DNA from: an uncultured Ruminococcus sp.
GTDB taxonomy: Bacteria; Bacillota; Clostridia; Oscillospirales; Acutalibacteraceae
Direction of reading: 5' to 3'
Assembly: GCA_902777275.1 (NCBI GenBank)
Contig: CACYTI010000004.1
Location: forward strand, 47,021 to 111,020
Length of the DNA stretch: 64,000 bases
This document shows, in pieces, positions 47,619 through 57,320 of this stretch. Both the position numbers and the translations under genes were made by a program. Each line of letters starts with the position of its first letter. Position 1 is the stretch's first letter. The notes beneath the pieces were generated by a model. The model made no database searches, was not told where the DNA came from, and was given only the letters and a program-made list of their open reading frames with translations.

Positions 47619-50432
47619 TTGGCAGTTGACGGAAGCTTGATTTTTGATACAAAAATTGACGCGGACGGTTTTAATAAGGGCGCAAAAGAGCTTTCTTCAA
47701 AAACAATTGACCTGAAAAACAAAATATCCTCTACCGAAGCCGCTATAAAAAACCTTAAAAATGAGCTTGCCAAAACAGGCGACGTTAAGGTTAAAACCAA
47801 GGTTGCCGAAAAGCTTGAAACCGAATTGGCAAAAGCAAAGCAAAAGCTGAGCGATTTTTACGCGGAAGCTGACAGGATAGGCGACGCAAAACAAGCCGAA
47901 CTGAGCGGTTTGGGCTTTGACGACGAATATCTTGACAAAGCGCTTGAACAGGACAAGGCGTGGCAGCAGATACAGGAAAAAATATCTAAAGCAGAGCAGC
48001 AGGTTGAGCGGTACGAAAAAGCCTTGGAACAAGCAAACAATGCCGCCCCGCTCGGCAAAGATACCGCTGAATTTCAAAAGAAAGAACAGCGTTTAAATGA
48101 GCTTACAGGTCAGCTGGGTGTGTACAAAGCAAAGCTGCACGAAGCCGAGCAGGCGGAACAGACTGAGGCTGATAAGACCGCCGCTGCTTCACGCAATACC
48201 GCCGTGTTAAAAAAGCACTTGCAGCGTACCATATCTGCCTTGAAAATGTTCGGCAGAGGCGCGGCTAAAGCGGGCAGTCTGCTTAAATCAGCGTTCTCAA
48301 AATCTGCCGGTAAGCTGATTCAGAGTATCGGTAACAGGTTTAAGAAAACCAATAATCAAACCAACGTGCTTGAAAAGTCGCTCAAAAGAATCAAAAACAC
48401 GTTGGTGCGAATGTTCTTCTTCCGGCTCGTTCACAGCCCGATCGACGCGATAAAGGACGGTTTAGGCGAGATCGCAAAGATCAGCCCTACGCTTAACAAG
48501 AATCTTTCCGCGCTTAAAACCGAAAGCACATATCTCAAAAACTCTCTTGCGGCTTTAGCGGCTCCGCTGGTTAACCTTGTTACGCCCGCGTTCGTAAGCT
48601 TCATGCAGACGATATCGGGCGTGCTCAACAAAACAGGTCAGCTTTTGGCGGTTCTTACAGGGCAGTCGGGCTTTACGCAGGCGGTTAAAGTACAGCAGGA
48701 CTATGCTGAAAGCCTCGACGAAAGCACAAAATCAACAGAGAAGAACACTAAAGCAACAAAAGAAAACCAAAAGGCATTAGCGGGCTTTGACGAACTGAAC
48801 GTTCTTGACGTGTCAGAAGAAGACAGCGACGACAGCTCCGAAGCAGCTTCTCACATGTATGAAGAGGTGGAGGCTCAGGTCGGCGGGCTTGCAAAAACTT
48901 TGCTCGACGCGCTTAAAAAGCAGGATTTTGACGCGATAGGAAAGCTTTTCGGTGACAAAATCAACTCGGCTCTAAAAAAAATCAACTGGAAAAAAATCAA
49001 AAAGACAATAAAAAGCTGGGCGACAAATATAGCGGATTTCCTAAACGGCTTTGTAAAAGAGCTCGACTGGTCTTTGGTCGGCTCAACTATCGGACACGGT
49101 ATTGACACAGCGCTTTTATTTTCACTGACGTTTCTGACAAGATTCAATTGGAAGGAATTCGGCAAAAGTTTAGCTAAATTCATCAACAGCGCAGCTAAAG
49201 CAATCGACTGGAAAAATGTCGGCAAAACAATTGCCGCAGGTCTGAACGCATGGATTTTCGGAACCAACGGCTTTGTTTCCAATCTCGATTGGTATGGAAT
49301 CGGTACGGCATTCCATACCGCATTAAAAGAAGCGTTTGAAAACGTCAAATGGGGAACGCTGGTTGATACGCTCGCGCTTGGAATAAACGGATTAGTCGAA
49401 ATGGCAATCGCGTTTGTGGGCGAACCTGATTTTGGTGAGCTTGGCAAGAATACCGCGAAAAGTTTAAAAGATTTCATCAGCAAAATAAACTGGGGGGAGA
49501 TTACAAATCTTTTCTCTACGCTTCTAATAGGCTCTCTTGATTTTTTAGACGGATTTGTTATTGAAATCAACTGGAAAGAATTCGGCAAAAAGCTTGCGGA
49601 CTCGTTTAATTCTTTCTTTGGCTCAGGCGGCGGAGGAAGGGAATTTATTGAAAAAGTTGGAAAAACTCTCGGGGATATAACAAGAGGTATAGCTGATTTC
49701 ATTATCGGAGTGTTTCAGGATAAAGAAACCTCTGATACTTTCAGTGACGCCGTAGCAGATTTTTTTAAGCAAATCCCGTGGGTAGAATTGATTGTGAAAT
49801 CTATTACCGGGGGCTTGGAAATAGGTGCTTGGGTAATTAATACTGCTACAAATCTGGTTGAAAAATTTTGCAAAGGATTAGCTACGGCGTTTGACGATTC
49901 AAAAAACGATCCGGAACTATCGAAGGCAGTAAAAAATCTCGGTATTTCCCTTATTAATCTATTAATAACCGTGTTTGAAAGCGGCTTAAAAATCCTTGTA
50001 AACGGTATCCCGAATCTTTTACTCGGAGCGTTAAAGGTAGTACTTGGCGCGTTGAGCTGGCTTGTAAAATTTGTTTTAGGTGACGACTGGTACAATCAAG
50101 CTATCAGCAGCATGGAAAACTGGAAAGCTGATTGGAGCGTTAAACTTCCTCGCGTGCCTTACCTCTCCACCGGCACCGTTATCCCCGCCAACTACGGTGA
50201 GTTTCTCGCCGTTCTGGGCGACAACAAGCACGAGCCGGAAGTCGTGTCGCCGGTATCAGCCATGAAGCAAGCCGTGCTTGAGGCTCTTGCCGAGCGCGGC
50301 GGAAGCGGAGACCAGCCGCAGGAAATCAACCTTTATATCGACGGCGATAAGTTCTTTACATGGCTTATCGGCAAAAACAACCGGTATCAGAAATCGCACG
50401 GACAATCGGCGTTTAAGGAGGTACATGCATGA
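47619..50432 (+). CDS. Tail tape measure protein
   Basis: TTG 47619 is taken as start, after GGGGTGATGAT; the longer frame begins in the terminator. 937 residues. The first ~250 are coiled coil; a hydrophobic stretch follows (LAALAAPLVNLVTPAF near 310); residues ~450-700 contain diverged repeats with INWKEFGK/IDWKNVGK. It sets tail length; at ~1.5 angstrom per residue the tail would be about 140 nm, so a siphovirus. It includes more hydrophobic segments near the end, useful in DNA entry. Confidence 0.92.
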   Translation: MAVDGSLIFDTKIDADGFNKGAKELSSKTIDLKNKISSTEAAIKNLKNELAKTGDVKVKTKVAEKLETELAKAKQKLSDFYAEADRIGDAKQAELSGLGFDDEYLDKALEQDKAWQQIQEKISKAEQQVERYEKALEQANNAAPLGKDTAEFQKKEQRLNELTGQLGVYKAKLHEAEQAEQTEADKTAAASRNTAVLKKHLQRTISALKMFGRGAAKAGSLLKSAFSKSAGKLIQSIGNRFKKTNNQTNVLEKSLKRIKNTLVRMFFFRLVHSPIDAIKDGLGEIAKISPTLNKNLSALKTESTYLKNSLAALAAPLVNLVTPAFVSFMQTISGVLNKTGQLLAVLTGQSGFTQAVKVQQDYAESLDESTKSTEKNTKATKENQKALAGFDELNVLDVSEEDSDDSSEAASHMYEEVEAQVGGLAKTLLDALKKQDFDAIGKLFGDKINSALKKINWKKIKKTIKSWATNIADFLNGFVKELDWSLVGSTIGHGIDTALLFSLTFLTRFNWKEFGKSLAKFINSAAKAIDWKNVGKTIAAGLNAWIFGTNGFVSNLDWYGIGTAFHTALKEAFENVKWGTLVDTLALGINGLVEMAIAFVGEPDFGELGKNTAKSLKDFISKINWGEITNLFSTLLIGSLDFLDGFVIEINWKEFGKKLADSFNSFFGSGGGGREFIEKVGKTLGDITRGIADFIIGVFQDKETSDTFSDAVADFFKQIPWVELIVKSITGGLEIGAWVINTATNLVEKFCKGLATAFDDSKNDPELSKAVKNLGISLINLLITVFESGLKILVNGIPNLLLGALKVVLGALSWLVKFVLGDDWYNQAISSMENWKADWSVKLPRVPYLSTGTVIPANYGEFLAVLGDNKHEPEVVSPVSAMKQAVLEALAERGGSGDQPQEINLYIDGDKFFTWLIGKNNRYQKSHGQSAFKEVHA

Positions 50433-50848
50433 GCGCTTCAAGCTTTGCGGGCTGGCTGATAAAGTTCCCGAAAACAAATCAGCTTTTTCCGCATGAATTG
50501 ATCGACAAGGACAATTACAAATCTACGCCCTTGCAGCGCACCGATCTCAAAGCCTACCGCGACAACAGCATATTGCTCCACCGCGTCACCTCCCCGAATT
50601 ACAAATCGAAGATCGAGTTTCAGACAATCAATATCAATCTCGCACAGCTTGCCCGGATCCGCGCTATTCTGAACGCGGCTATGGACAACAGCAAGGAACG
50701 CAAGCTAAACGTGACCTACTGGGACGACGAGCTGCTGAATTACCGCACCATGACCGCGTATATGACGGACACGACCTATCCGGTGTCAGTCATCAAAGGC
50801 AGCGACATCAAATACAACACGATAAAATTCACGTTCATAGAGTATTAA
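50429..50848 (+). CDS. Distal tail region protein (DUF6711-like)
   Basis: 139 residues overlapping the tape measure gene by 4 bases. FPHELIDKDNYKSTPLQRTD and a CYWDD-like TYWDDELLNYRT segment are characteristic of the small protein between tape measure and tail protein in this phage type. Likely part of the baseplate. Confidence 0.68.
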   Translation: MSASSFAGWLIKFPKTNQLFPHELIDKDNYKSTPLQRTDLKAYRDNSILLHRVTSPNYKSKIEFQTININLAQLARIRAILNAAMDNSKERKLNVTYWDDELLNYRTMTAYMTDTTYPVSVIKGSDIKYNTIKFTFIEY

Positions 50849-50860
50849 GGCGGTGAAAAC

Positions 50861-52222
50861 GTGTCCTATAAAAGCGGAATAATCAACAATTTAATATCAA
50901 ACACGCTTGAAATTACCTTTCCCGACGAAGATTGCGAAACGATCACCGAGGCTAATATCGTTTCAGAGAGCATGAAGCTAAAGCAGGCGATCTCCGACGG
51001 CGACGAGCTGCGTTTCGGCGGCTGTATCGCGTCGGAGTTTTCGATCGACATACTCAAAACATACGACGCGGAAAACGACGTTGTGTTTCCCGATGTTGAC
51101 CTGACGGGAAAGTGGATAGCCGTAAAGCTCACACAGACCTATGCCGATCCCGAAGCGTCGGTGTATCCGTCCTCGACGCTCTATCCGTCGGGGAACGTTT
51201 ATCCCGGCAAAACGGTAGGCAATAAAGATTTTTGGATTTTCAGCGGCTATATCGACAGCGCGAAGGTCAACAAAAACGATAAAAACGTTATCACCATAAC
51301 CGCCTATGACGCTTTTGCTTTGCTGTACGAAACAGACGCGACAAATTATTTGTACGATTATTGGTGGCTTACGGGCAGCAAGAACTTAGAAACGATTGTT
51401 CGATGGTGCCGACCCGGTAGCGGTAGCTTAGATGATTCCGTTATCGACTATTTACATGAAGAAGTTATCGGCGGATATGTAACAACGCACTCCGGACAAG
51501 ACATTAGGGATTATGGTCACTCTAACACTGACTGGTTAAATAGTCAAGCTGAAATCAGCGAGGGTGAGCTATTGAAAGATATTTGTGAATTGTTGGGCGT
51601 TTTCGGCTTTATTCAGCCGGACAGCGGCAAAGGTAATTTTGTTATGCTGGGGCTATCCGGTAATACTGAGCTTTATGAATTTTACGAGCAATTAGTAACC
51701 GAAGACTATCAATGCACCGGCTATACAGATTTCATCTTTGCGGTTTCAGGCAGTCACAGCAACAAAAATGTTAGCGGTGTATATACGGTAAACGATCAAT
51801 TAACCGGCGGATTAAGCGATGCGGCTGACAATGCTGTTGATAAAAGCTATGATTTCACAATGAACATTACCATGTGGGAGAACATAGGAACGTCAAGCAG
51901 AACGAACACGGACACCGATGTATTGATAAACCGTACGTCTATCGGAACCCGTCTGGCTCTGAACGCTGAATCAACTGCACATCCGGGGCAGTGTGCTTTC
52001 AGCAGCTACACGCCTCTCACTGCGACTCTCGACGGCAGACCGTGGGTATCAGTCGGCTCGCCGATTGAAATACTCGTCAACAAAACGACTCTCGACGGCT
52101 CTTATGTTTACGACGAAAACGACGAAATAGTAAAAGAATCCGTTAAGACCTACGTTTTATCCCGGACACTGACAGGTATTCAGGCATTGACCGACGAAAT
52201 CGAAGTAAAAGGAGTGAGATGA
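50861..52222 (+). CDS. Tail-associated protein (baseplate/tail-tip)
   Basis: GTG 50861 after GGCGGTGAAAAC. 453 residues. Starts with SYKSGIINNLISNTLEI and has a YDAFALLYETDATNYL block; the later part is rich in Thr/Asn. Comparable genes code for the tail hub in Firmicutes siphoviruses. No peptidase motif is evident. The TGA is inside the next gene's start (ATGATG). Confidence 0.72.
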   Translation: MSYKSGIINNLISNTLEITFPDEDCETITEANIVSESMKLKQAISDGDELRFGGCIASEFSIDILKTYDAENDVVFPDVDLTGKWIAVKLTQTYADPEASVYPSSTLYPSGNVYPGKTVGNKDFWIFSGYIDSAKVNKNDKNVITITAYDAFALLYETDATNYLYDYWWLTGSKNLETIVRWCRPGSGSLDDSVIDYLHEEVIGGYVTTHSGQDIRDYGHSNTDWLNSQAEISEGELLKDICELLGVFGFIQPDSGKGNFVMLGLSGNTELYEFYEQLVTEDYQCTGYTDFIFAVSGSHSNKNVSGVYTVNDQLTGGLSDAADNAVDKSYDFTMNITMWENIGTSSRTNTDTDVLINRTSIGTRLALNAESTAHPGQCAFSSYTPLTATLDGRPWVSVGSPIEILVNKTTLDGSYVYDENDEIVKESVKTYVLSRTLTGIQALTDEIEVKGVR

Positions 52223-54576
52223 TGAACGCGTATGAAAAAATAAACTGGCAGGACGCGGACAGCACGGCGACGCCGCTGAACGCCGAAAACCTAAACCACA
52301 TGGATAATCAGCTTGACGCGCTGACCGACGGCAAAGCGGACAAACTCCCGCAAGGCAGTAACGGGGTATTCCTTGAGGCGTACAATCAGGGAATGCGGCG
52401 AACGGATTACACCGCGACTGCAAGCGCTGAGCAGGTCACGCCCTCCGCGACGAACAAATTACTCACGGCGGCAGTTGCCGACGGATTGTTCGCAAAGCAG
52501 GCGGATTTGGAGGAGCTTGAAGCAGGCTTGCCAAACCCGTTTGAGTTGGAATACACCGCCGATAAGGTTGATCAGATCCATTCGGGGGATCAGACTCCGA
52601 TCGATTTGGTAAAATACCCGTCGGTGTACGCGGTCAAGGGTTATGTTGACGCCGAATTCAGAAAACTTGACGCCGTGACGGAAAGCCCGAATTTGTTTGT
52701 GCTTGAATCGCAGACGCTCGACGGCGTGACCGTCACCGACAACGGCGACGGGACATATACATTTAACGGTACTAACACAGCGACAACGTTGTTTCAGGCG
52801 TTTTTACTGTCGGCGGGGAGATACACGGCGAGCGCGGAAGTTTTGAGCGGCACCGCGACAAATCAATTTGCGGTCAAATACGGTAGCAATAATGAAACGT
52901 GGATCTCGACGAATATTGCTTCCGCGACCGTGCTGTTCACGGCAGCGACGGCTGTTTATTTTCGGTTGAATCTCGGCACGTTTTCAAATCTCAGGCTGAA
53001 AATCAGCATTGAAAAAGAGAATGCTTACACGGCTGTTGACACGGTCGCAAGAGCGGCAAACAGTGCGGCGCAAGCTCAGCTCGGCAGCCTCTCCGCACAG
53101 TCGGGACCGCTTTATCCGCTCACGGAGCCTGACGGCTTTACATGGAAAAACTCTCCGCTGCACGGAAAGATTCTCACCGACTTCCGCGGCGTTTATCAGG
53201 TCGATTTTGACGTAGCGAGCTATAAAAACAACCCCGGCAAAGTGCTCTATGTGTCGCCAAACGGCTCAGACTCAAACGACGGCACGCCGGGAGCACCTTT
53301 TGCGAGTATTTCAAAAGCGTATACAGAGGGCGCGGACACGATCTATCTTTATCCGGGTATTTATGACCGTACTCAAACGCTTTATACCCCAACAACCGGC
53401 TCAAACAGCAAGCCTATTACCCGTAATATCAATATCATAGGACTCGGCTCGGGAGCAATTTTGAGCACTAAGGTTGTAAATATAGTAAATATATCAGAAT
53501 ATCAGACAGAGGGTTCGGGCGTTTGGGAGTGCTATGCTAACAACACGACCTATTTGACAAATGTTGTTGACATAAAAAACAAAACCGCTGACGGTCACTT
53601 TACAAAATACACTCAGCTATCTTCCGTTTCAGCGGTTCAAGCGGCAGCCGGAAGTTGGGCTCTGGTAAACGGTAAGGCTTATATCCATACAATCGACGGA
53701 AACAAGCCTGTTAACGGTGATAATGTTCTGTTCCTACACAGCACCAATCCGACATTCACCAACAATCAATATACCGTCATCTATCCGCTGTTCTATGTGA
53801 CAGGCGGCAAAGTGTATTTTGAAAATCTCACCTGTATAGAAGGTACTACTCCGCTTCTTGCCCAAAGGCAGGCAAACGGAAGCAATATTGAAATATACGC
53901 TAAAAACTGCAATTTTTTCTATTCACGGACGGAAGACCATGACGTTGTAATGCTCCAAGGCACAACTCTCTCGATCTTTCAGAACTGCGAAGCATCGTTC
54001 GGCATGAAGGACGGCTTTAACTATCACGCGCGAAGCGGAATAATCCCGAAGGCTGTTGAAATCAACTGCATCGGCATAGGCAACGGCAACATCGACGACG
54101 GCAATGATCAAGGAAGCACAATACACGACGGCGGCTCAATAATAAGAGTCAAAGACTTGTGTGCGCACAACTACGGCTCGAATTTCGCCGATCAGGGAGA
54201 CGGCACCGAATCTTGGAACATCGCGTGCGTCGGCTTTGAGTCGTGGTGCGATTATACAAGACCAACTCCGAGCCGTAGCCAGAACAGCAACTTCTTTGCC
54301 TACACCGGTACCAAAATGTTTTGCGACGGCTGCGTCGGCTTCGGAAGTCTGAACGACGTCAGCGGATCGGGCGATATATACATAAAGAACTCGCGCTTCG
54401 CAGGCTATCTTCCGAGCGGTTACAGCAAGGAAGAGGTTTACACAAAAGAAGAGGTTTATAGCAAGACAGAGGTTTACACAAAAGAAGAGGTTTATAGCAA
54501 GACAGAGGTTTACACAAAATCTGAGGTTGAGGCGCTGATACAAGAAGCTCTTGCAGGCTTAGGGCAGGGGGTGTAA
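52219..54576 (+). CDS. Tail fibre / receptor-binding protein with beta-helix
   Basis: 785 residues. The N-terminal ~110 form a baseplate-binding head (INWQDADSTATPLNAENLNHMDNQ), usual for fibres. After a Thr-rich domain (~150-270) comes a right-handed beta-helix (YVSPNGSDSNDGTPGAPFASI, DUF1565/pectate lyase-like), residues ~330-730. The C-terminus has hexad repeats and a short helix. Beta-helix fibres bind or cleave surface glycans. No catalytic residues can be assigned. The first ATG overlaps the previous TGA. Confidence 0.82.
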   Translation: MMNAYEKINWQDADSTATPLNAENLNHMDNQLDALTDGKADKLPQGSNGVFLEAYNQGMRRTDYTATASAEQVTPSATNKLLTAAVADGLFAKQADLEELEAGLPNPFELEYTADKVDQIHSGDQTPIDLVKYPSVYAVKGYVDAEFRKLDAVTESPNLFVLESQTLDGVTVTDNGDGTYTFNGTNTATTLFQAFLLSAGRYTASAEVLSGTATNQFAVKYGSNNETWISTNIASATVLFTAATAVYFRLNLGTFSNLRLKISIEKENAYTAVDTVARAANSAAQAQLGSLSAQSGPLYPLTEPDGFTWKNSPLHGKILTDFRGVYQVDFDVASYKNNPGKVLYVSPNGSDSNDGTPGAPFASISKAYTEGADTIYLYPGIYDRTQTLYTPTTGSNSKPITRNINIIGLGSGAILSTKVVNIVNISEYQTEGSGVWECYANNTTYLTNVVDIKNKTADGHFTKYTQLSSVSAVQAAAGSWALVNGKAYIHTIDGNKPVNGDNVLFLHSTNPTFTNNQYTVIYPLFYVTGGKVYFENLTCIEGTTPLLAQRQANGSNIEIYAKNCNFFYSRTEDHDVVMLQGTTLSIFQNCEASFGMKDGFNYHARSGIIPKAVEINCIGIGNGNIDDGNDQGSTIHDGGSIIRVKDLCAHNYGSNFADQGDGTESWNIACVGFESWCDYTRPTPSRSQNSNFFAYTGTKMFCDGCVGFGSLNDVSGSGDIYIKNSRFAGYLPSGYSKEEVYTKEEVYSKTEVYTKEEVYSKTEVYTKSEVEALIQEALAGLGQGV
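54421..54528 (+). repeat. Tandem 36-bp (two 18-bp units) repeat in the fibre gene
   Basis: Six consecutive 18-bp units code for six residues each, KEEVYT, KEEVYS, KTEVYT, KEEVYS, KTEVYT, KSEVEA. Two 36-bp blocks are almost identical at DNA level. The same phasing of Val/Tyr predicts a parallel coiled or trimeric stalk. Copy number could vary by slippage. Confidence 0.85.
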
Positions 54577-54579
54577 ACG

Positions 54580-54858
54580 ATGTGGGAAACAATAATCGGC
54601 TCCGTTATCAGCGCGATCACCGCGATTGTGGTGTGTATGATAAACGCCAACTCAAACCACAAAAAGCTGTTGGCGGAGCTTGAAAAGCACGACGAGCTGC
54701 AAGCCTACCGCATAGAACAGCTTGAAAAGAAGCAAGATAAACACAACAGGCTTATCGAGCGCACCTATGAGCTTGAAAGGCGCGCCGAAGTTAACGAAGA
54801 AAAAATAAAGGTTGCAAATCACAGACTCGACGACCTTGAAAAGGGAAAGGACGGTTGA
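54580..54858 (+). CDS. XhlA/holin-like small membrane protein
   Basis: 92 residues: one N-terminal membrane helix (IIGSVISAITAIVVCMINA) followed by a long charged coiled coil. Similar to hemolysin XhlA-like and DUF-type proteins that accompany holins. Probably helps lysis. ATG 4 bases after the fibre stop; GGGGGTGTAAACG gives the ribosome site. Confidence 0.7.
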   Translation: MWETIIGSVISAITAIVVCMINANSNHKKLLAELEKHDELQAYRIEQLEKKQDKHNRLIERTYELERRAEVNEEKIKVANHRLDDLEKGKDG

Positions 54859-54860
54859 AA

Positions 54861-56486
54861 ATGAATTTGATTAATCAAAAGGGCGTAGATATATCCTACG
54901 CTCAGGACGATATTGATTTATCAAAGGTTAAAGCGGCGGGCTATTGCTGGGTAATGATCCGCGTCGGACAAGGCACACGCATTACCGACAATTGGTTTGC
55001 GACCAACGTTGCGAAGGCGGAAAAACTCGGTATGCCGTGGGGTGTGTACCTCTTAACAGAGGCAACCACCACCGCAGCGGCGCAAGCCGAGGTAAGCTTT
55101 GCCGACAAATTGATTAAAGCGCAAATCGCAAAGGGGTATAAACCTACACTGCCGATTGCGATTGACATCGAAGAGGCAGGCTTCCGTGACAGAGATTATA
55201 ATGCCTCTACCCTAACCAATACCGCCTCCGTATGGGTCAGGGAAATGAAGAAACTCGGATATTATCCTATGATTTACACCGGCTATTACGACATCCGTGA
55301 TTTGATTTCAAAAGATGTCGTAAACAGTACCGACATCTGGCTCGCGGAGTGGGGCAGATATCCTGACTACAAAGAAAAGAATCTGGGAATGTGGCAGTTC
55401 AGCGACGGTGATACTGATTTTGTGGAAAACAGACCGATTATCCCCAGTGTCGGTGTTGCTGTTGACAAGAATATTTGTTACAAGGATTATCCGACCATAA
55501 TCAAGAGCGGCGGTTATAACGGATTTAAGAAATCCGATAGTACACCCACGCAGAAAACAGAGGACACGGTAACAGCGGAAAAGGTTTTATCCATTGCCCG
55601 CGCCGAAATCGGAACAAAGGCAACAGCGGTAAAGAAATGCAAGTACAATACCGCCTTTTACGGATACGAGGTGTCCGCGTCGTGGGCTGATTGGTGCGCC
55701 GTCTTTATTTGGTGGATTTTCAATCAGGCGGGCGCGGCGGATTTACTCTTTGTCAAGACAGCGGGTTGCGGCGTACTCGGAAACGCCTTTTATACTCGCA
55801 ATAAGTTTAAGACAAGCGGGTTTAAGCCCGGTGATATTGTCTTTTTCCATTGGAGCGACGAACGCTCCGAAAGCGTCCCGATTACATACAGCCTCGACCA
55901 CGTAGGAATTATCGAAAAAGTCAACAGCGACGGTACAGTAACGACCATTGAGGGCAACACGGGCGACTCACCATACGGCGAGGTAATGCGCCGCACACGT
56001 TCGCTCTCCGTTATCTCAGGTGTTGCCCGTCCTGATTACGGCGCGTCAAGCTCAGGCGGCGACTCTGAGCCGACACCTACACCATATGACGGCAGTGCCG
56101 GTATCAAAGAAGTGCAGTCGTGGCTTAACAGCAATTACGGCTCCGGCTTGAGTGTTGACGGCGTTTTCGGACCGCTGACAAATACTGCGCTGATACGCGC
56201 TCTGCAAACCGTCCTCAACCGTCAATACGGCGCAAATTTAGCCGTAGACGGCATTTTTGGTAGTGCGACAAAGAAAAGTATCAGGTGTCTTGAAATATGC
56301 TCACAGGGCGATTATACGCGCGTCCTGCAAGGCTTTTTGATTTGCCGTGGTTTGGATACAGGCGGCTTTGACGGCGATTTCGGTTACATGACGAAAAGCG
56401 CCGTTCTCACATTCCAAACAACCGCAAATATTGACGCTGACGGCATCGCAGGTCCCGAAACATTTTACCGTTTAGCAAACGGTTGA
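54861..56486 (+). CDS. Endolysin with GH25, CHAP and peptidoglycan-binding domains
   Basis: ATG 54861 is preferred over the TTG 6 bases upstream. 541 residues. GH25 lysozyme domain at ~5-205 (KGVDISYAQ, GVYLLTEA, IAIDIEEAG, YTGYYDI, WLAEWGRY). CHAP-like amidase/endopeptidase at ~230-385 (WADWCAVFIWW with the cysteine, FKPGDIVFF, LDHVGIIE). Two PG-binding type 1 repeats fill the rest (SVDGVFGP, AVDGIFGS, IDADGIAGP). No signal, so release depends on the holin. Both sugar and peptide bonds of the wall would be cut. Confidence 0.92.
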   Translation: MNLINQKGVDISYAQDDIDLSKVKAAGYCWVMIRVGQGTRITDNWFATNVAKAEKLGMPWGVYLLTEATTTAAAQAEVSFADKLIKAQIAKGYKPTLPIAIDIEEAGFRDRDYNASTLTNTASVWVREMKKLGYYPMIYTGYYDIRDLISKDVVNSTDIWLAEWGRYPDYKEKNLGMWQFSDGDTDFVENRPIIPSVGVAVDKNICYKDYPTIIKSGGYNGFKKSDSTPTQKTEDTVTAEKVLSIARAEIGTKATAVKKCKYNTAFYGYEVSASWADWCAVFIWWIFNQAGAADLLFVKTAGCGVLGNAFYTRNKFKTSGFKPGDIVFFHWSDERSESVPITYSLDHVGIIEKVNSDGTVTTIEGNTGDSPYGEVMRRTRSLSVISGVARPDYGASSSGGDSEPTPTPYDGSAGIKEVQSWLNSNYGSGLSVDGVFGPLTNTALIRALQTVLNRQYGANLAVDGIFGSATKKSIRCLEICSQGDYTRVLQGFLICRGLDTGGFDGDFGYMTKSAVLTFQTTANIDADGIAGPETFYRLANG

Positions 56487-56506
56487 TAAAGAAAGGATAG
56501 TGCTTT

Positions 56507-56770
56507 ATGATTAACTGGCTCGTAAGATTCAAAAACAGAAACTTTTGGTTTGCTATCATTCCTGCTCTGGCTCTGTTAGCGCAGGGTATAGCAGCTCTGT
56601 TCGGCTTCACAATCAACCTTGATGACCTCAGCGGCAAGCTGATCGCGGTTGCAGACAGCGCGTTTGTTGTGCTGTCAATCATCGGCATCGTAAACGATCC
56701 GACAACCGCCGGCGTAGCAGACAGTAAACAGGCAATGACATATACCGAACCTAAGCAGAAAGGGAGATAG
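56507..56770 (+). CDS. Holin (phi LC3 family)
   Basis: 87 residues, INWLVRFKNRNFWFAIIPALALLAQ start, two membrane helices with a short loop and a hydrophilic tail ending KQKGR: the phage_holin_1 / phi LC3 layout. It forms lesions that free the endolysin. Follows the lysin by 20 bases after AAAGGATAG. Confidence 0.9.
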   Translation: MINWLVRFKNRNFWFAIIPALALLAQGIAALFGFTINLDDLSGKLIAVADSAFVVLSIIGIVNDPTTAGVADSKQAMTYTEPKQKGR

Positions 56771-56772
56771 CA

Positions 56773-56820
56773 ATGGCAGTAAAGCTTTTTATCAGTCAGC
56801 CCATGCGCGACCATAAATGA
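56773..56820 (+). pseudogene. Truncated DUF4406-like gene
   Basis: A frame MAVKLFISQPMRD followed by two codons and a stop. The start is that of a 100-residue DUF4406-like phage protein; the rest is lost. The break marks the right junction of the prophage at ~56812. Confidence 0.6.
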
Positions 56821-57000
56821 GATCTATCACGAATTGTGCGAGCGCATAAACCTTGAACACCTTGACAGGATTTGCGAATATCTCGATTGCGGCGTTCCCG
56901 ATTTGCTGGAATATGTGCCGAACAAGGAAAAAAGCACGGGTAAAAAACCTGATTATCGAAAGCCACGACAACAGAAAAAACGCAGAATGAAAAAAGACCT
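56813..57000 (+). pseudogene. C-terminal fragment of an XRE-type regulator
   Basis: A frame with INLEHLDRICEYLDCG and VPDLLEYVP, the C-terminal half of YozG/Cro-like HTH proteins. No start codon with a ribosome site remains upstream and the natural stop is missing: the frame runs through the terminator at 56994. Probably a remnant joined to the prophage right end. Confidence 0.65.
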
Positions 57001-57035
57001 CCCGAAGTGTTTAGCCTCGGGAGGTCTTTTTTTGC
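56994..57035 (+). terminator. Strong terminator at the prophage right end
   Basis: A perfect 12-bp stem (AAGACCTCCCGA/TCGGGAGGTCTT) with an 11-base loop and seven T residues. It insulates the late operon from the tRNA-Leu gene on the other strand. Confidence 0.88.
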
Positions 57036-57100
57036 AGTTGAATCACTGTAGCTATTACCTTTTCATAAAAGAACAAAACAATGTTCAAATCTGCGTCGTT

Positions 57101-57187
57101 TGGTGCAGGTAACAGGACTTGAACCTGCATGAAATTGCTTTCACATGGACCTGAACCATGCGCGTCTGCCAATTCCGCCATACCTGC
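57101..57187 (-). tRNA. tRNA-Leu (anticodon CAG)
   Basis: On the minus strand GCAGGTA pairs with TACCTGC, followed by A and encoded CCA. The anticodon loop TTCAGGT gives CAG. Long variable arm present (class II). T-loop GGTTCAAGTCC intact. 87 nt. Confidence 0.95.
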
Positions 57188-57240
57188 TTATTTCAATTTG
57201 TAAAAATCTGCGCGGGCGCTTTTCGCAGCCCACTTTTGGT

Positions 57241-57269
57241 ATTATATCAAACTTCTTCTAAAATGTCAA
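57241..57269 (-). promoter_or_regulatory. Promoter of tRNA-Leu
   Basis: Perfect consensus on the minus strand: TTGACA (57264-57269), 17 bases, TATAAT (57241-57246). Confidence 0.82.
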
Positions 57270-57320
57270 TCATTAATTTATAACTTATTAAAATTTTTGT
57301 GTTATATTTCTCATACCGAA

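Noticed and set aside
23900-57040. Direct repeats as attL/attR of the large prophage
   Set aside because: I compared the sequences around 23900-24080 and 56770-57100 and found no shared stretch long enough to be meaningful. Serine recombinase cores can be two bases, so absence proves little.
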